In this document: positions 1 through 6,806 of the stretch, in pieces | Position numbering within the stretch: the first letter of the stretch is position 1 | Layout of the letters: each line of letters begins with the position of its first letter | Source: Desulfobacula sp. | GTDB lineage: Bacteria; Desulfobacterota; Desulfobacteria; Desulfobacterales; Desulfobacteraceae | Direction of reading: 5' to 3' | DNA length: 8,370 nt | Assembly (NCBI GenBank): GCA_027858355.1 | Contig: JAQICW010000473.1 | Span: 1 to 8,370, forward strand | Translations under genes and position numbers: made by a program | Notes under the pieces: generated by a model | Databases searched by the model: none | Seen by the model: the letters and a program-made list of their open reading frames with translations, nothing else | Told to the model about the DNA's origin: nothing

Positions 1-56
1 ATGCTGGGTTAGATTTTATTCCTAAAAAAACATGACTTATAAGATATGGGACTTCA

Positions 57-75
57 AAATCGCACAAAACGATTT
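57..75. repeat. Short inverted repeat upstream of the first sigma-54 promoter
   Basis: AAATCG at 57-62 and CGATTT at 70-75 are exact inverted copies separated by 7 bases. The site ends about 30 bases before the -24 element of the promoter at 105-120. It could be a binding site for a regulator, but 6-base arms in AT-rich DNA can arise by chance, and no matching copy is seen upstream of the second promoter. Confidence 0.25.
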
Positions 76-104
76 AAAAAGGGAAAATTAAGGCAGAGAT
101 CACA

Positions 105-120
105 TGGCATATAAAATGCA
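105..120 (+). promoter_or_regulatory. Sigma-54 (RpoN) -24/-12 promoter of the first methyltransferase gene
   Basis: TGGCATATAAAATGCA fits the sigma-54 consensus TGGCAC-N5-TTGCA in its invariant parts: GG at 106-107 and GC at 118-119, exactly 10 bases apart. Transcription would begin near 131, leaving a leader of about 107 bases before the ATG at 238. A copy differing by one base sits upstream of mttB at 1908-1923, which argues strongly that this is functional and not chance. Sigma-54 promoters need an ATP-dependent enhancer-binding activator; none is encoded in this window. Confidence 0.75.
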
Positions 121-237
121 TTACAAGGACAAGGTTACTTTTTATAAAATCCTTATTCTTAGGGAGCTTTGAATAAAAAGTTATAATATCTACACAAATT
201 GACAGGTTTAACAACCAATCATAAGGATCGAATAAAC

Positions 238-1677
238 ATGGACCATATTCAAGAAACAGGTTTGTTTTTAGAAAACCCGATTGATGTAATTCCCAACGCT
301 TATTTAGATGAAATTCATGGGGTAACAATTGATATCCTGTCGAAAAAAGGTGTTGTTGTCCATCTTGAGAAGGCCAGGGATGTTTTGGCTTCAAAGGGTG
401 CAAGAGTTTCAGGTGAGATCGTATATATTGATGAACCGCTTTTAACGGAATCTATTGATTTAACACCAAAAAGTTTTCAGATGACAGGCCGGGATAACCG
501 TTCACCTCTTGTTTTTGGGAAAGGGCAGAAACGGCCGGTGATTTGTCCAGGAAATGGCACCATGTCCATTATTGAAACAAACGGCAATAAAAGACCGAGC
601 ACTACCCTTGATTTTGATAATATTACCAAACTTTGCGAGTCAAGTGACGTTGTGGATATGATTGGATCTATTCCTGTGGAAGCATCTGATATGTCAACCA
701 AATCAAGACATCTTCACCTGCTTCGACATCTCATCCGTCACAGCCACAAACCGCTTATCGGCATTGCTACTGATTTTGCGGAAACAATGGAAAGCTTTAC
801 TCTGCTGGAAATGGTTTACGGTGAAGGATTCTTAAAGGATAACCATGTGATTGCCTATAGTGTAAACCCCATCAGCCCATTGGCGTTTGATCCCCTGGCC
901 TGTCAGACACTTATGGCATATGCAGAAAATAATCAGGTTCTTTTTATCCTGCCCGGACCCATGGCTGGTCTTACCGGACCATTGGACATGTATGGAATGC
1001 TGGCGGTCATCAATGCTGAAAATTTAGCAGGTATCTGTCTGGCCCAGGCCGTTTCCCCTGGAACACCCGTGGTATATTCCAGTGGTGCCATGACGGCTGA
1101 TATGCGGTGGGCCAACACCATAACGGCTGCTCCGGAAGGCAGCCTTATCGGTATGGCTGCAATGCAGCTTGCCCGGTATTATCATCTGCCGTCCAGGGCC
1201 ATGGCAGGGCTCAGCGAAGCCAAGCAGGTGGACTATCAGGCGGGCATGGAAACCATGCAGAACTACCTTGGGCATGCTATGGCAGGGGTGGGCGTTGTAA
1301 ACGAATGCCTGGGGGTGATGGACTCCATTATGAGTACCTCCTATGAAAAATGGATATTAGATGAAGAGCTGATCAGCCGTGTGGAGCTTATGAATAGAGG
1401 TCTGGGCATCTTTGATAAAGCAGATATCTTTGAGACAATTAATAATGTTGATCACAAAGGAACCTATCTTCTGGAAAAATCGGTTTTTCAAAATTGTCAC
1501 AAAATATGGAAGCCCTCGGCATCCTTCTGGCAGCCCTATGACATGTGGGCAAAACAGAGACCGGGTATCCTGGAAAAAGCCGGCCAGATTTGCAAAGATC
1601 GTCTGGCAAGCCAGGAAAAACCCTTGCTGGCGCCAGGGCTGGATAAGGATTTAGGAAAATATATTGAAGGTTTGTAA
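238..1677 (+). CDS. MttB-superfamily corrinoid methyltransferase without pyrrolysine
   Basis: The 479-residue product has the length and TIM-barrel sequence pattern of the trimethylamine methyltransferase (MttB) superfamily. Recognisable family segments include GPMAGLTGPL near residues 240-249, then NAENLAGICLAQ and PGTPVVYSSGAM, and the segment PSRAMAGLSEAK near 318-329. In MttB the residue after this last glycine is pyrrolysine; here it is Leu325 (codon 1210-1212), so this belongs to the non-pyrrolysine branch. The characterised member of that branch, MtgB, demethylates glycine betaine, but the branch is broad and the substrate here cannot be read from sequence; other quaternary amines are equally possible. 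The protein should be cytoplasmic and transfer a methyl group to the cobalt of a partner corrinoid protein. I chose ATG 238 because AAGGA lies 10 bases upstream; a TTG at 199 would add 13 residues with no clear ribosome binding site. No terminator is evident after the stop, but the next gene has its own promoter. Confidence 0.9.
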   Translation: MDHIQETGLFLENPIDVIPNAYLDEIHGVTIDILSKKGVVVHLEKARDVLASKGARVSGEIVYIDEPLLTESIDLTPKSFQMTGRDNRSPLVFGKGQKRPVICPGNGTMSIIETNGNKRPSTTLDFDNITKLCESSDVVDMIGSIPVEASDMSTKSRHLHLLRHLIRHSHKPLIGIATDFAETMESFTLLEMVYGEGFLKDNHVIAYSVNPISPLAFDPLACQTLMAYAENNQVLFILPGPMAGLTGPLDMYGMLAVINAENLAGICLAQAVSPGTPVVYSSGAMTADMRWANTITAAPEGSLIGMAAMQLARYYHLPSRAMAGLSEAKQVDYQAGMETMQNYLGHAMAGVGVVNECLGVMDSIMSTSYEKWILDEELISRVELMNRGLGIFDKADIFETINNVDHKGTYLLEKSVFQNCHKIWKPSASFWQPYDMWAKQRPGILEKAGQICKDRLASQEKPLLAPGLDKDLGKYIEGL

Positions 1678-1906
1678 ACAATTGCTCCAAATAAAATGCT
1701 ATGGAAAAAATTTAAAAATAAAAAATAGTATGATAAATTTTTAACTTTATCGAAAAATTCCAAGTTTTCATCAACTGACAGATAAAAAGCCGATGGCATC
1801 CTTACCCTATATGGTAAAGGAAGATAACTTTAAAACCACCTGCAGAAAACACAGGACAGAGTTTAGATAGCCGTATCCATCAAATATAGAGAAAAAATAA
1901 TACCGG
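1678..1906. other. Intergenic region between the two methyltransferase genes, upstream part
   Basis: No credible gene is visible on either strand. Two imperfect symmetric elements occur: AATTTTT (1736-1742) with its inverse AAAAATT (1753-1759), and CCTTACC (1800-1806) facing GGTAAAGG (1813-1820), where one bulged A breaks the match. The second lies about 90 bases upstream of the -24 box at 1909, a distance at which sigma-54 activators often bind. Neither has a T-tract that would make it a convincing terminator of the preceding gene. Confidence 0.4.
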
Positions 1907-1907
1907 A

Positions 1908-1923
1908 TGGCATATAAAGTGCA
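1908..1923 (+). promoter_or_regulatory. Sigma-54 (RpoN) -24/-12 promoter of mttB
   Basis: TGGCATATAAAGTGCA has GG at 1909-1910 and GC at 1921-1922 with the obligatory 10-base spacing. It matches the element at 105-120 at 15 of 16 positions, while the surrounding sequences are otherwise different. Transcription would begin near 1934 and give an mttB leader of about 130 bases. The twin promoters imply that both methyltransferase genes answer to one activator, presumably sensing methylated amines (inference). Confidence 0.78.
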
Positions 1924-1980
1924 ATTCCGTCAACAGAATTGAAATGAATTATGAATTTGCAATTTAAAAAGCTTAACCAA

Positions 1981-2027
1981 AGGAGGAAAAAAAAGTGAGT
2001 TGGCGGCAGGCGTGCCTGCCGGGTTGA
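1981..2027 (+). promoter_or_regulatory. mttB leader: strong Shine-Dalgarno, 10-codon mini-ORF and GC-rich hairpin
   Basis: A perfect AGGAGG (1981-1986) is followed 8 bases later by GTG at 1995, which opens a ten-codon frame (MSWRQACLPG) ending in TGA at 2025-2027. The mini-ORF contains the palindrome at 2004-2021, with a 7-base-pair stem of CGGCAGG and CCTGCCG and loop CGTG, much richer in GC than the DNA around it. The mini-ORF is in the same frame as mttB but is separated from it by TGA at 2025 and TAA at 2040. It may be a translated leader peptide that controls mttB, or a small repeat inserted between an original ribosome binding site and the gene. Which is correct cannot be told here. Confidence 0.4.
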
Positions 2028-2066
2028 ATGAGATATGAATAACCTTTTAATTTACAGGTGAATGAA

Positions 2067-3548
2067 ATGGGATCAAAAAATCCATACTCAGACATGGTCG
2101 CAACCGGTGGTTTTGGCTTTAATGTTTTTGGAGACGATGAAATTGAAAAAATTCACCTTGCCACCCTTGAAGTGATGAGAACAACCGGGCTTTATGTTGG
2201 AAGTGATGAAGCCCTTGATATCCTTGAAGGGGGAGGTGCAACAATTAATCGCAAGAAAAAGATTGCTAAATTTCCAGCATATCTTGTGGAGGACTGCATC
2301 CGTTCGGCACCGCCGAATATAGTTCAATACGGACGTGACCCAAAGCAGGATGTATTTCTGGGAGGCAAAAGAGTTAATTTTTGTACGTTTGGGCAGGGTG
2401 TTAAGGTAATGGACACAGATGGTTCGGTCAGACCATCCATCAATGAGGATGTGGGCAAAGCAGCCCTCCTGACAGATGCCATGGAAGAAGTAGATGTGTG
2501 TGAACGATCCCTGACTGCAGGTGATGCACCAGATAATGTCGCACCCATCCATGAAGCGGAAGTGGTCTTTGCCAACACGTCAAAGCATACGGTCTACGGA
2601 CCTGGCAACGGCTGGCGGGCTGATAAAATCATAAAAATGGCCCAGGCCATTGTCGGGGGAGAAGAGGCTTTAAGGGACCGGCCGATTCTTACTATTAATT
2701 GTTCCCCCACAAGCCCGCTTACCCTGGATGTAAACTGCTGTACCGGGGTTATGACATGTGCAAAGGCCGGTGTCCCCTGCAACCTGATCTCAATGGTAAT
2801 GGCCGGTGCATCCGGGCCAATTACACTTGCAGGATCCCTGGTTACACACAATTGTGAAATCCTGGGGGCCATAGTCCTGCATCAGCTGACATGTAAAGGG
2901 GCACCCGTCATTTACGGTTGTTCTTCTCTGGCATTTGACCTGAAACTGACCACAACACCAGTGGGATCTCCGGAATGCGGCATGTTGAATGCTGCAGCTC
3001 CGGTTCTTGCCCAGAAATATATGCTCCCGAGTTTTTCTGCCGGTGGCTAGGCTGACTCTAAATTACCCGATGCACAGGCTGGTCACGAAAAGACTCTGAC
3101 AGCCATGTGCGCAGCCAATGCAGGCTCAAACTTAATTTACGGTGCTGGAATGTTGGATTCTGGACTGATTTTCAGTTATGCCCAATTGGTTATTGACAAT
3201 GATATTTTTAAAATGGTTCGAAAAGTGATGCAGGGAATTGTAGTAAATGATGAGACCCTTGCAATAGATACGATCAAATCGGTAGGACCCGGTGGTGACC
3301 ATCTGATGCAGGCCCATACAATGAAATACATGAGAACACTGCCCTCTGCACCCCATATTATCGAACGTGCCAATTACGATCGCTGGCTTGGAAAAGGTGG
3401 TAAGGACATGGCAGAACGTGCAGCGGAAAAAGCAGCTGATATTCTGGCCAACCACAAACCCATACCGCTATCAGAAGAAACAAAATCTGCAATGAGAAGT
3501 ATTGTTGAAGATGCAACAGCAGAAAATAAAGAAATGAATAAAAAATAA
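2067..3548 (+). CDS. mttB: Trimethylamine:corrinoid methyltransferase with in-frame amber codon (pyrrolysine)
   Basis: This gene encodes the enzyme that takes a methyl group from trimethylamine and passes it to the cobalt of the corrinoid protein MttC. The frame is open from 2058 to 3548 except for one TAG at 3048-3050. Reading TAG as pyrrolysine gives 493 residues, the usual MttB length, with Pyl at residue 328; the Methanosarcina enzyme has it at about 334. Homology is unbroken across the codon: PSFSAGG precedes it and ADSKLPDAQAGHEKTL follows, then IYGAGMLDSGL, all typical of the family. The upstream half shows GASGPITLAGSLV, GAPVIYG and TTPVGSPECGMLNAAA. I prefer ATG 2067, because AGGTGA (2056-2061) is a good Shine-Dalgarno 5 bases before it; the GTG at 2058 adds three residues and has no good site. 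An ordinary annotation would wrongly split this into a 330-residue protein and a fragment starting at 3105. Function depends on pyl genes and an mttC elsewhere. Confidence 0.93.
3048..3050 (+). other. In-frame UAG read as pyrrolysine
   Basis: The single amber codon falls exactly where MttB proteins carry pyrrolysine, the residue thought to bind and activate the methylamine. The paralogue at 238-1677 aligns without a gap across the site (PSFSAGG-Pyl-ADSK against PSRAMAG-Leu-SEAK), which fixes the position. I see no strong stem-loop directly after the codon, in keeping with reports that mttB lacks a conserved insertion structure. Confidence 0.92.
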
Positions 3549-3632
3549 TTTGATCATTAGTTTGGGACACTTCTTTCCGGTAGGTGCCAGATAGAACGTC
3601 AGGAACTGCGATCAAATGTTATCCAACATGAG

Positions 3633-3660
3633 AACTACCCCTGAATTCCAGGGGTAGTTT
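3633..3660 (+). terminator. Hairpin terminator after mttB
   Basis: AACTACCCCTG (3633-3643) and CAGGGGTAGTT (3649-3659) form a perfect 11-base-pair stem around the loop AATTC, 85 bases after the mttB stop. The T-tract is short, only the TTT ending the stem, followed by A residues, so termination may be incomplete. The reverse strand lacks a T-tract too, so I assign it mainly to mttB, although it sits in the gap between convergent genes and may also limit transcription from the minus-strand thioesterase. Confidence 0.7.
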
Positions 3661-3709
3661 AAAAATCCAAGAAAAAAATTTATCTGTACCAAGGGTGGAT
3701 CGGATGGGA

Positions 3710-4189
3710 TCACCTATTTTTTTTTAGGCCTGTTTCAAATATATTTACATCTTTCGCAAGCTTGAAAACAGCCGAAAATTTCATTACCTCTCTATCATTT
3801 TCATCAAAAACCATTGAAGACCCTTGGATCATTCTGTCTTTTAAAAGTTTTACTTTGGCTTTGGATGTCAGCACTCCCTTTGTTACTGGAGCAAGAAATT
3901 CAGAGTTTAATGAGATTGTAACAAAACGACTATTCGGAGGAATAATACTTTTTATTGCCATGGCCACTGAAGTATCAGCAAGTGCTACAATGGCGCCTCC
4001 ATGTGCCAGCCCTTTTCCCTGGGCTAATTGAAAAACAAATGGCATGGTTAAGTGAGCATGACCATCCCTGGCTTCAATAATTTTTATCCCAAGGAGTTCT
4101 TCAAAAGGTGCGCAGCTGATCCATTTACCAAGTTCGACTTTATGCGGCCCAGTGAATGATACGTCTGTTTTTTCTTTTTGCTTTTCCAT
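3710..4189 (-). CDS. PaaI-like hotdog-fold thioesterase
   Basis: The 159-residue product matches the PaaI/YdiI type of hotdog thioesterase, which hydrolyses acyl-CoA or aryl-CoA thioesters in the cytoplasm, usually as a tetramer. The signature is LAHGGAIVALADTSVAMA: His63-Gly64-Gly65 begins the central helix, and Asp72 lies where the family has its acidic catalytic residue. A beta-rich second half follows (TISLNSEFLAPV, then alternating strands up to FSAVFKLAKD). Residues 1-20 are charged and poorly conserved. The start ATG has no clear Shine-Dalgarno, and no other start is available before the conserved core. The C-terminal coding end runs through a stretch of nine T on the plus strand (A on the message), a spot prone to length change. 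The gene stands alone, convergent with mttB and divergent from the transporter; the substrate cannot be predicted. Confidence 0.85.
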   Translation of the reverse strand: MEKQKEKTDVSFTGPHKVELGKWISCAPFEELLGIKIIEARDGHAHLTMPFVFQLAQGKGLAHGGAIVALADTSVAMAIKSIIPPNSRFVTISLNSEFLAPVTKGVLTSKAKVKLLKDRMIQGSSMVFDENDREVMKFSAVFKLAKDVNIFETGLKKNR

Positions 4190-4455
4190 GCTGAAAAAAT
4201 AAATCCATAATTATTTTATTATCATCGAGAGCAGATTACATACAAGAATACAGGAAAAATGGCAAGGGATTCAAAATCGAATTCATTTTTACTATCCGTA
4301 TAATTTCGTATTCTTATTTTTTCGGTATGGAATAATTTCCTTTCCCAGGACAAAAATGGTCCTGCAGGACAAAGAAAGATGGATTCTTTGTTAAGAGTGT
4401 ATTATGAATAGGGTCAATGATAATCAAATTAAAACCCTACAATACTTGATAAAAA
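4190..4455. other. Divergent intergenic region between thioesterase and transporter genes
   Basis: No gene is visible. The hexamer TATAAT at 4299-4304 is a possible -10 box for the transporter gene, but its best upstream partner (TCGAAT, 4277-4282) matches the -35 consensus weakly. Further downstream lies the symmetric element described at 4346-4373. No sigma-54 element like those at 105 and 1908 was found on either strand, so these genes are probably not in the same regulon as the methyltransferases. Confidence 0.3.
4346..4373. promoter_or_regulatory. Candidate operator: overlapping direct and inverted repeats
   Basis: CAGGACAAA occurs at 4346-4354 and again at 4365-4373, 19 bases apart. 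Between them GTCCTG (4359-4364) is the inverse of the first CAGGAC, making a 6-base-pair hairpin with a 7-base loop, and TCCTGCAGGA (4361-4369 with flanks) is itself a palindrome. The cluster lies 83 bases upstream of the transporter start and could bind a dimeric regulator. There is no independent copy in the window to support this. Confidence 0.3.
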
Positions 4456-5700
4456 TTGGACACTGAAAAAACAAATTCATCACGCCGTTGGCTGGTCTTC
4501 ATTTTTGCAGGAATATTGTTCATCCTGTCACAATTTTATCGCTCATCCGTCGCTGTGATTGCTCCGAATTTAATTCAGGATTTAGCCCTTGATTCCTGGG
4601 AACTGAGTACGGTTTCTGCCTCATTTTTTTATGGTTTTGCCCTGATGCAAATACCGGTTGGCATTTTTCTTGATAGTATCGGCCCCCGAATAACCATGAC
4701 CCTGCTCACTTTGGTTGCCGTTATTGGAGCATTGGTTTTTTCCCATGGTGAATCCTATTATTCTCTGACATTGGGACGGGTTCTTCTTGGAATCGGTATG
4801 GCATGCAATTTTATGGGAGGTTTGAAACTGATCACCATCTGGTTCAACCCGAAACAGTTTGCAACCCTTTCAGCCTTGATAGTTTCTATTGGGACCGCTG
4901 GGAATATCGCAGCTACAACCCCGCTGGTATTGATGGTTCAAACCATGGGATGGCGAAATTCTTTTATGACAATGAGTGTAGTCACTTTTTTGATCATCAG
5001 CCTTTTTTATTTATTGGTAAACGACCAGCCTACGACTCAAAAACCAGAAAACACACAGAAGATTTCTAAACCCGGGATAAAAGATACCCTGAAAAGCGCC
5101 CGAATGCTTTTTTCTCATAAAGATTTCTGGATCATTTCTTTTTCCACCTTCTGCCGCTACGGCATATATGCTTCGGTTCAGGCATTATGGGCAGGTCCCT
5201 ATCTGACAAAAGTTGCCGGTTTTTCAAATGTAACCGCCGGCAATATCATTTTGCTTATGAGCATTGGTTTAATTATTGGATGCCCATTAAGCGGACACTT
5301 ATCTGATAGTATTTTCAATTCGCGGAAAAAAATCATTATTCCAGGTCTATTAGGGATGACCGGTATCTTATTTTTTCTTGTTTTTCTCCCAGCTGGAACA
5401 GGACCCGGAATACTTTCGATCCTGTTTTTTGGATTTGGGCTGTTCAGCGGTTCCGGTCAGATCATGTATGCCCATATAAAAGAGCAGGTCCCCCATGAAA
5501 ATGCAGGGATGGCAATGACTGCAATCAATTTTTTTACCATGGCTGGAGTCGCGGTTTTCTTACAGGGAATGGGTGCTCTGATGAAGGTTCTCTATCCTGA
5601 AACCTCTTTGGGCGTATCAGCATTTAAAAGTGCTTTTATTTTTTGTGCCGTCTGCCTTACAATTGTCAGTTCAATCTACATGCTGACAAAAGAAAAATAA
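4456..5700 (+). CDS. Major facilitator superfamily transporter, 12 membrane segments
   Basis: The 414-residue product is an inner-membrane secondary transporter of the major facilitator superfamily. It shows two blocks of about six hydrophobic helices separated by a polar cytoplasmic loop near residues 189-220, rich in Q, K, P and N. After the second helix comes a variant of family motif A, GIFLDSIGPR near residues 69-78, with Asp and Arg retained. The first helix carries FYRSSVAVIAPNL, a pattern common in anaerobe members related to sugar-phosphate and organic-acid permeases. The substrate is unknown; proximity to the methylamine genes makes a methylated amine conceivable, but a terminator and a reversed gene lie between, so I would not assign it. 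The start is TTG 4456: an in-frame TAA lies two codons upstream (4450-4452) and no other start occurs before helix 1. It lacks a clear Shine-Dalgarno. Confidence 0.88.
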   Translation: MDTEKTNSSRRWLVFIFAGILFILSQFYRSSVAVIAPNLIQDLALDSWELSTVSASFFYGFALMQIPVGIFLDSIGPRITMTLLTLVAVIGALVFSHGESYYSLTLGRVLLGIGMACNFMGGLKLITIWFNPKQFATLSALIVSIGTAGNIAATTPLVLMVQTMGWRNSFMTMSVVTFLIISLFYLLVNDQPTTQKPENTQKISKPGIKDTLKSARMLFSHKDFWIISFSTFCRYGIYASVQALWAGPYLTKVAGFSNVTAGNIILLMSIGLIIGCPLSGHLSDSIFNSRKKIIIPGLLGMTGILFFLVFLPAGTGPGILSILFFGFGLFSGSGQIMYAHIKEQVPHENAGMAMTAINFFTMAGVAVFLQGMGALMKVLYPETSLGVSAFKSAFIFCAVCLTIVSSIYMLTKEK

Positions 5701-5739
5701 TAATAATCTGATTGTTATACCTTCCCCAAACTTATTCGC

Positions 5740-6111
5740 TTATTTCAAGGAAACTCCCGGGCACTCAAGAAGAATCATTTGCGGCTCTTTCTTGAATTTA
5801 TTCCAGAATGGAAAAGTTCTACACTGCCTGGGCCTGCTCTGATAGATTGTGCACTGACAATCTATCAAGTCAAAAAAACAGCAAAAATGCTCGCCATTTA
5901 TAACATACTCTTGCAACGAAAGCTTACCGTGAACCTGCCGCACATATTGCTTGGCAAATAAAGCCACATCCATGTTCCTGGTGCCTGCCATTTCCTTCAG
6001 TTCTTCCATGCTGACCCAGACATAACCTCCAAAACCCCTGCAGCATTTTCCGCCACAGGTTTTGCAAGCATTGCTATTGAAATGATATGGGAAATTATTT
6101 TTATTATCCAT
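5740..6111 (-). CDS. YkgJ-type cysteine-cluster (Zn/Fe-chelating) protein
   Basis: This 123-residue protein belongs to the YkgJ/UPF0153 family, small cytoplasmic proteins thought to bind iron or zinc through conserved cysteines; their molecular role is not established. The N-terminal motif is Cys16-x2-Cys19-x3-Cys23-Cys24 (CKTCGGKCC). A second set follows as Cys77-Cys78, Cys85, Cys87, Cys97 in the family-typical segment CTIYQSRPRQCRTFPF, and Cys117 near the end. Length and motif order are normal, so the gene looks intact. It lies 39 bases downstream of the AlaX-like gene on the same strand and is probably cotranscribed with it from the promoter at 6694-6721. It converges with the transporter gene, with only 39 bases between their stops and no evident terminator. 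Confidence 0.85.
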   Translation of the reverse strand: MDNKNNFPYHFNSNACKTCGGKCCRGFGGYVWVSMEELKEMAGTRNMDVALFAKQYVRQVHGKLSLQEYVINGEHFCCFFDLIDCQCTIYQSRPRQCRTFPFWNKFKKEPQMILLECPGVSLK

Positions 6112-6150
6112 TTTTTCCAGTATTTGTAATAATTTTAATCCTGGTACTCT

Positions 6151-6624
6151 TCACCCAGTCTGAAAAAATGCTCCAACAATTTTATCTATCTCATCTATCT
6201 TGAAACGAATTCTAAGTACACCGTCCTTACAGTCTGAAGTGGTGATTCGAAAAATTCCAATCTCCAAAGTCTCAGCCACGTGGGGGCCGATACAGGGACA
6301 GACATCATAATCACCTATATGCACCATACGTATCTGGGCAGAACTCCCTTCGGGCAATCGACTTAGGTTGAATTTTTTCTCCGCTTCTATCTTTGTGATA
6401 TAGGTGTCCGTCACCTTCATATTGGAACGGATTACCCTGTTGACCCGTGACTGGATCTTACTCAATTCCTCCGAGGTGAGTGATCGGTTAAAGTGGTAGT
6501 CACACTTGGATTTCTTTCGTTCGATATGTGCACTGAAACACCGGCCGCAGGAAAACAACTGGTCCATGGTGCCATTGAGAATATGTTCTGCCGTATGCAT
6601 GCCCGGATCAATCGGTTTCTTCAA
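6151..6624 (-). CDS. AlaX-type alanyl-tRNA editing protein
   Basis: The 157-residue product corresponds to the second additional domain (SAD) of threonyl- and alanyl-tRNA synthetases in free-standing form, like short AlaX proteins, which hydrolyse Ser-tRNA(Ala) or Gly-tRNA(Ala) after mischarging. The metal-binding residues are present: His10-x3-His14 in MHTAEHIL, and Cys111-x3-His115 in CPCIGPHV. The domain occupies almost the whole protein; the N-terminal translation-like domain of long AlaX proteins is missing, as expected for the short class. Extra cysteines (26, 29, 41, 109) near these motifs could modify metal binding. Translation starts at TTG 6622-6624, with AGGAG on the minus strand 9 bases upstream; the next start, Met9, directly precedes the catalytic motif and would be tight. 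The gene heads a likely two-gene unit with the YkgJ-type gene. Confidence 0.85.
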   Translation of the reverse strand: MKKPIDPGMHTAEHILNGTMDQLFSCGRCFSAHIERKKSKCDYHFNRSLTSEELSKIQSRVNRVIRSNMKVTDTYITKIEAEKKFNLSRLPEGSSAQIRMVHIGDYDVCPCIGPHVAETLEIGIFRITTSDCKDGVLRIRFKIDEIDKIVGAFFQTG

Positions 6625-6693
6625 AATCCCTTTCTCCTCATTTGAAGTTTATGGGTGTCCGCCTGGTCCTAAAACCGGTTTCGGATGTGGAGT

Positions 6694-6721
6694 AAGATAG
6701 GGCGCGCTAGAATTCTGTCAA
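6694..6721 (-). promoter_or_regulatory. Sigma-70 promoter of the AlaX-YkgJ unit
   Basis: On the minus strand a perfect TTGACA (6716-6721) is followed after 16 bases by TATCTT (6694-6699), a 4-of-6 match to TATAAT. Transcription would start near 6687 and give a leader of about 60 bases before the TTG start at 6624. Position and orientation fit the gene pair well. Confidence 0.55.
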
Positions 6722-6768
6722 GACTTTAATTGAGTGGTTTGGGGAGAAGCGGTAGACGTGGGTTAGCC

Positions 6769-6806
6769 TTGACACACCGGGTTAAAATCGAACAATAACT
6801 TTGTTC
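6769..6806 (+). promoter_or_regulatory. Possible plus-strand promoter with overlapping inverted repeat
   Basis: TTGACA at 6769-6774 is followed after 16 bases by AACAAT (6791-6796), a 4-of-6 match to the -10 box. The inverted repeat GAACAA (6790-6795) and TTGTTC (6801-6806), with 5 bases between, overlaps that -10 box, where a bound repressor would block transcription. If real, it would drive the gene at 6964 with a leader of about 160 bases. The -10 match is modest. Confidence 0.35.

Noticed and set aside
199..227. TTGACA at 199-204 as a sigma-70 -35 box for the first methyltransferase
   Set aside because: No -10-like hexamer occurs at the proper spacing downstream, and the nearby TATAAT at 182-187 lies upstream of it. 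The sigma-54 element explains the gene better.
199..237. N-terminal extension of the first methyltransferase from TTG 199
   Set aside because: It has no ribosome binding site, whereas ATG 238 is preceded by AAGGA at suitable distance; the 13 extra residues show no family similarity.
74..403. Minus-strand ORF of 109 residues at the left edge
   Set aside because: It overlaps the start of the first methyltransferase gene and its sigma-54 promoter, and its protein resembles no family; it is an antisense shadow.
2088..2552. Minus-strand ORF of 154 residues inside mttB
   Set aside because: Fully antisense to conserved MttB coding sequence, with irregular composition; the plus-strand frame carries the homology.
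2058..3548. Two separate genes, or an mttB pseudogene with a nonsense mutation
   Set aside because: The stop is amber, lies exactly at the known pyrrolysine position, and the downstream 165 codons keep full family homology in the same frame with no further damage.
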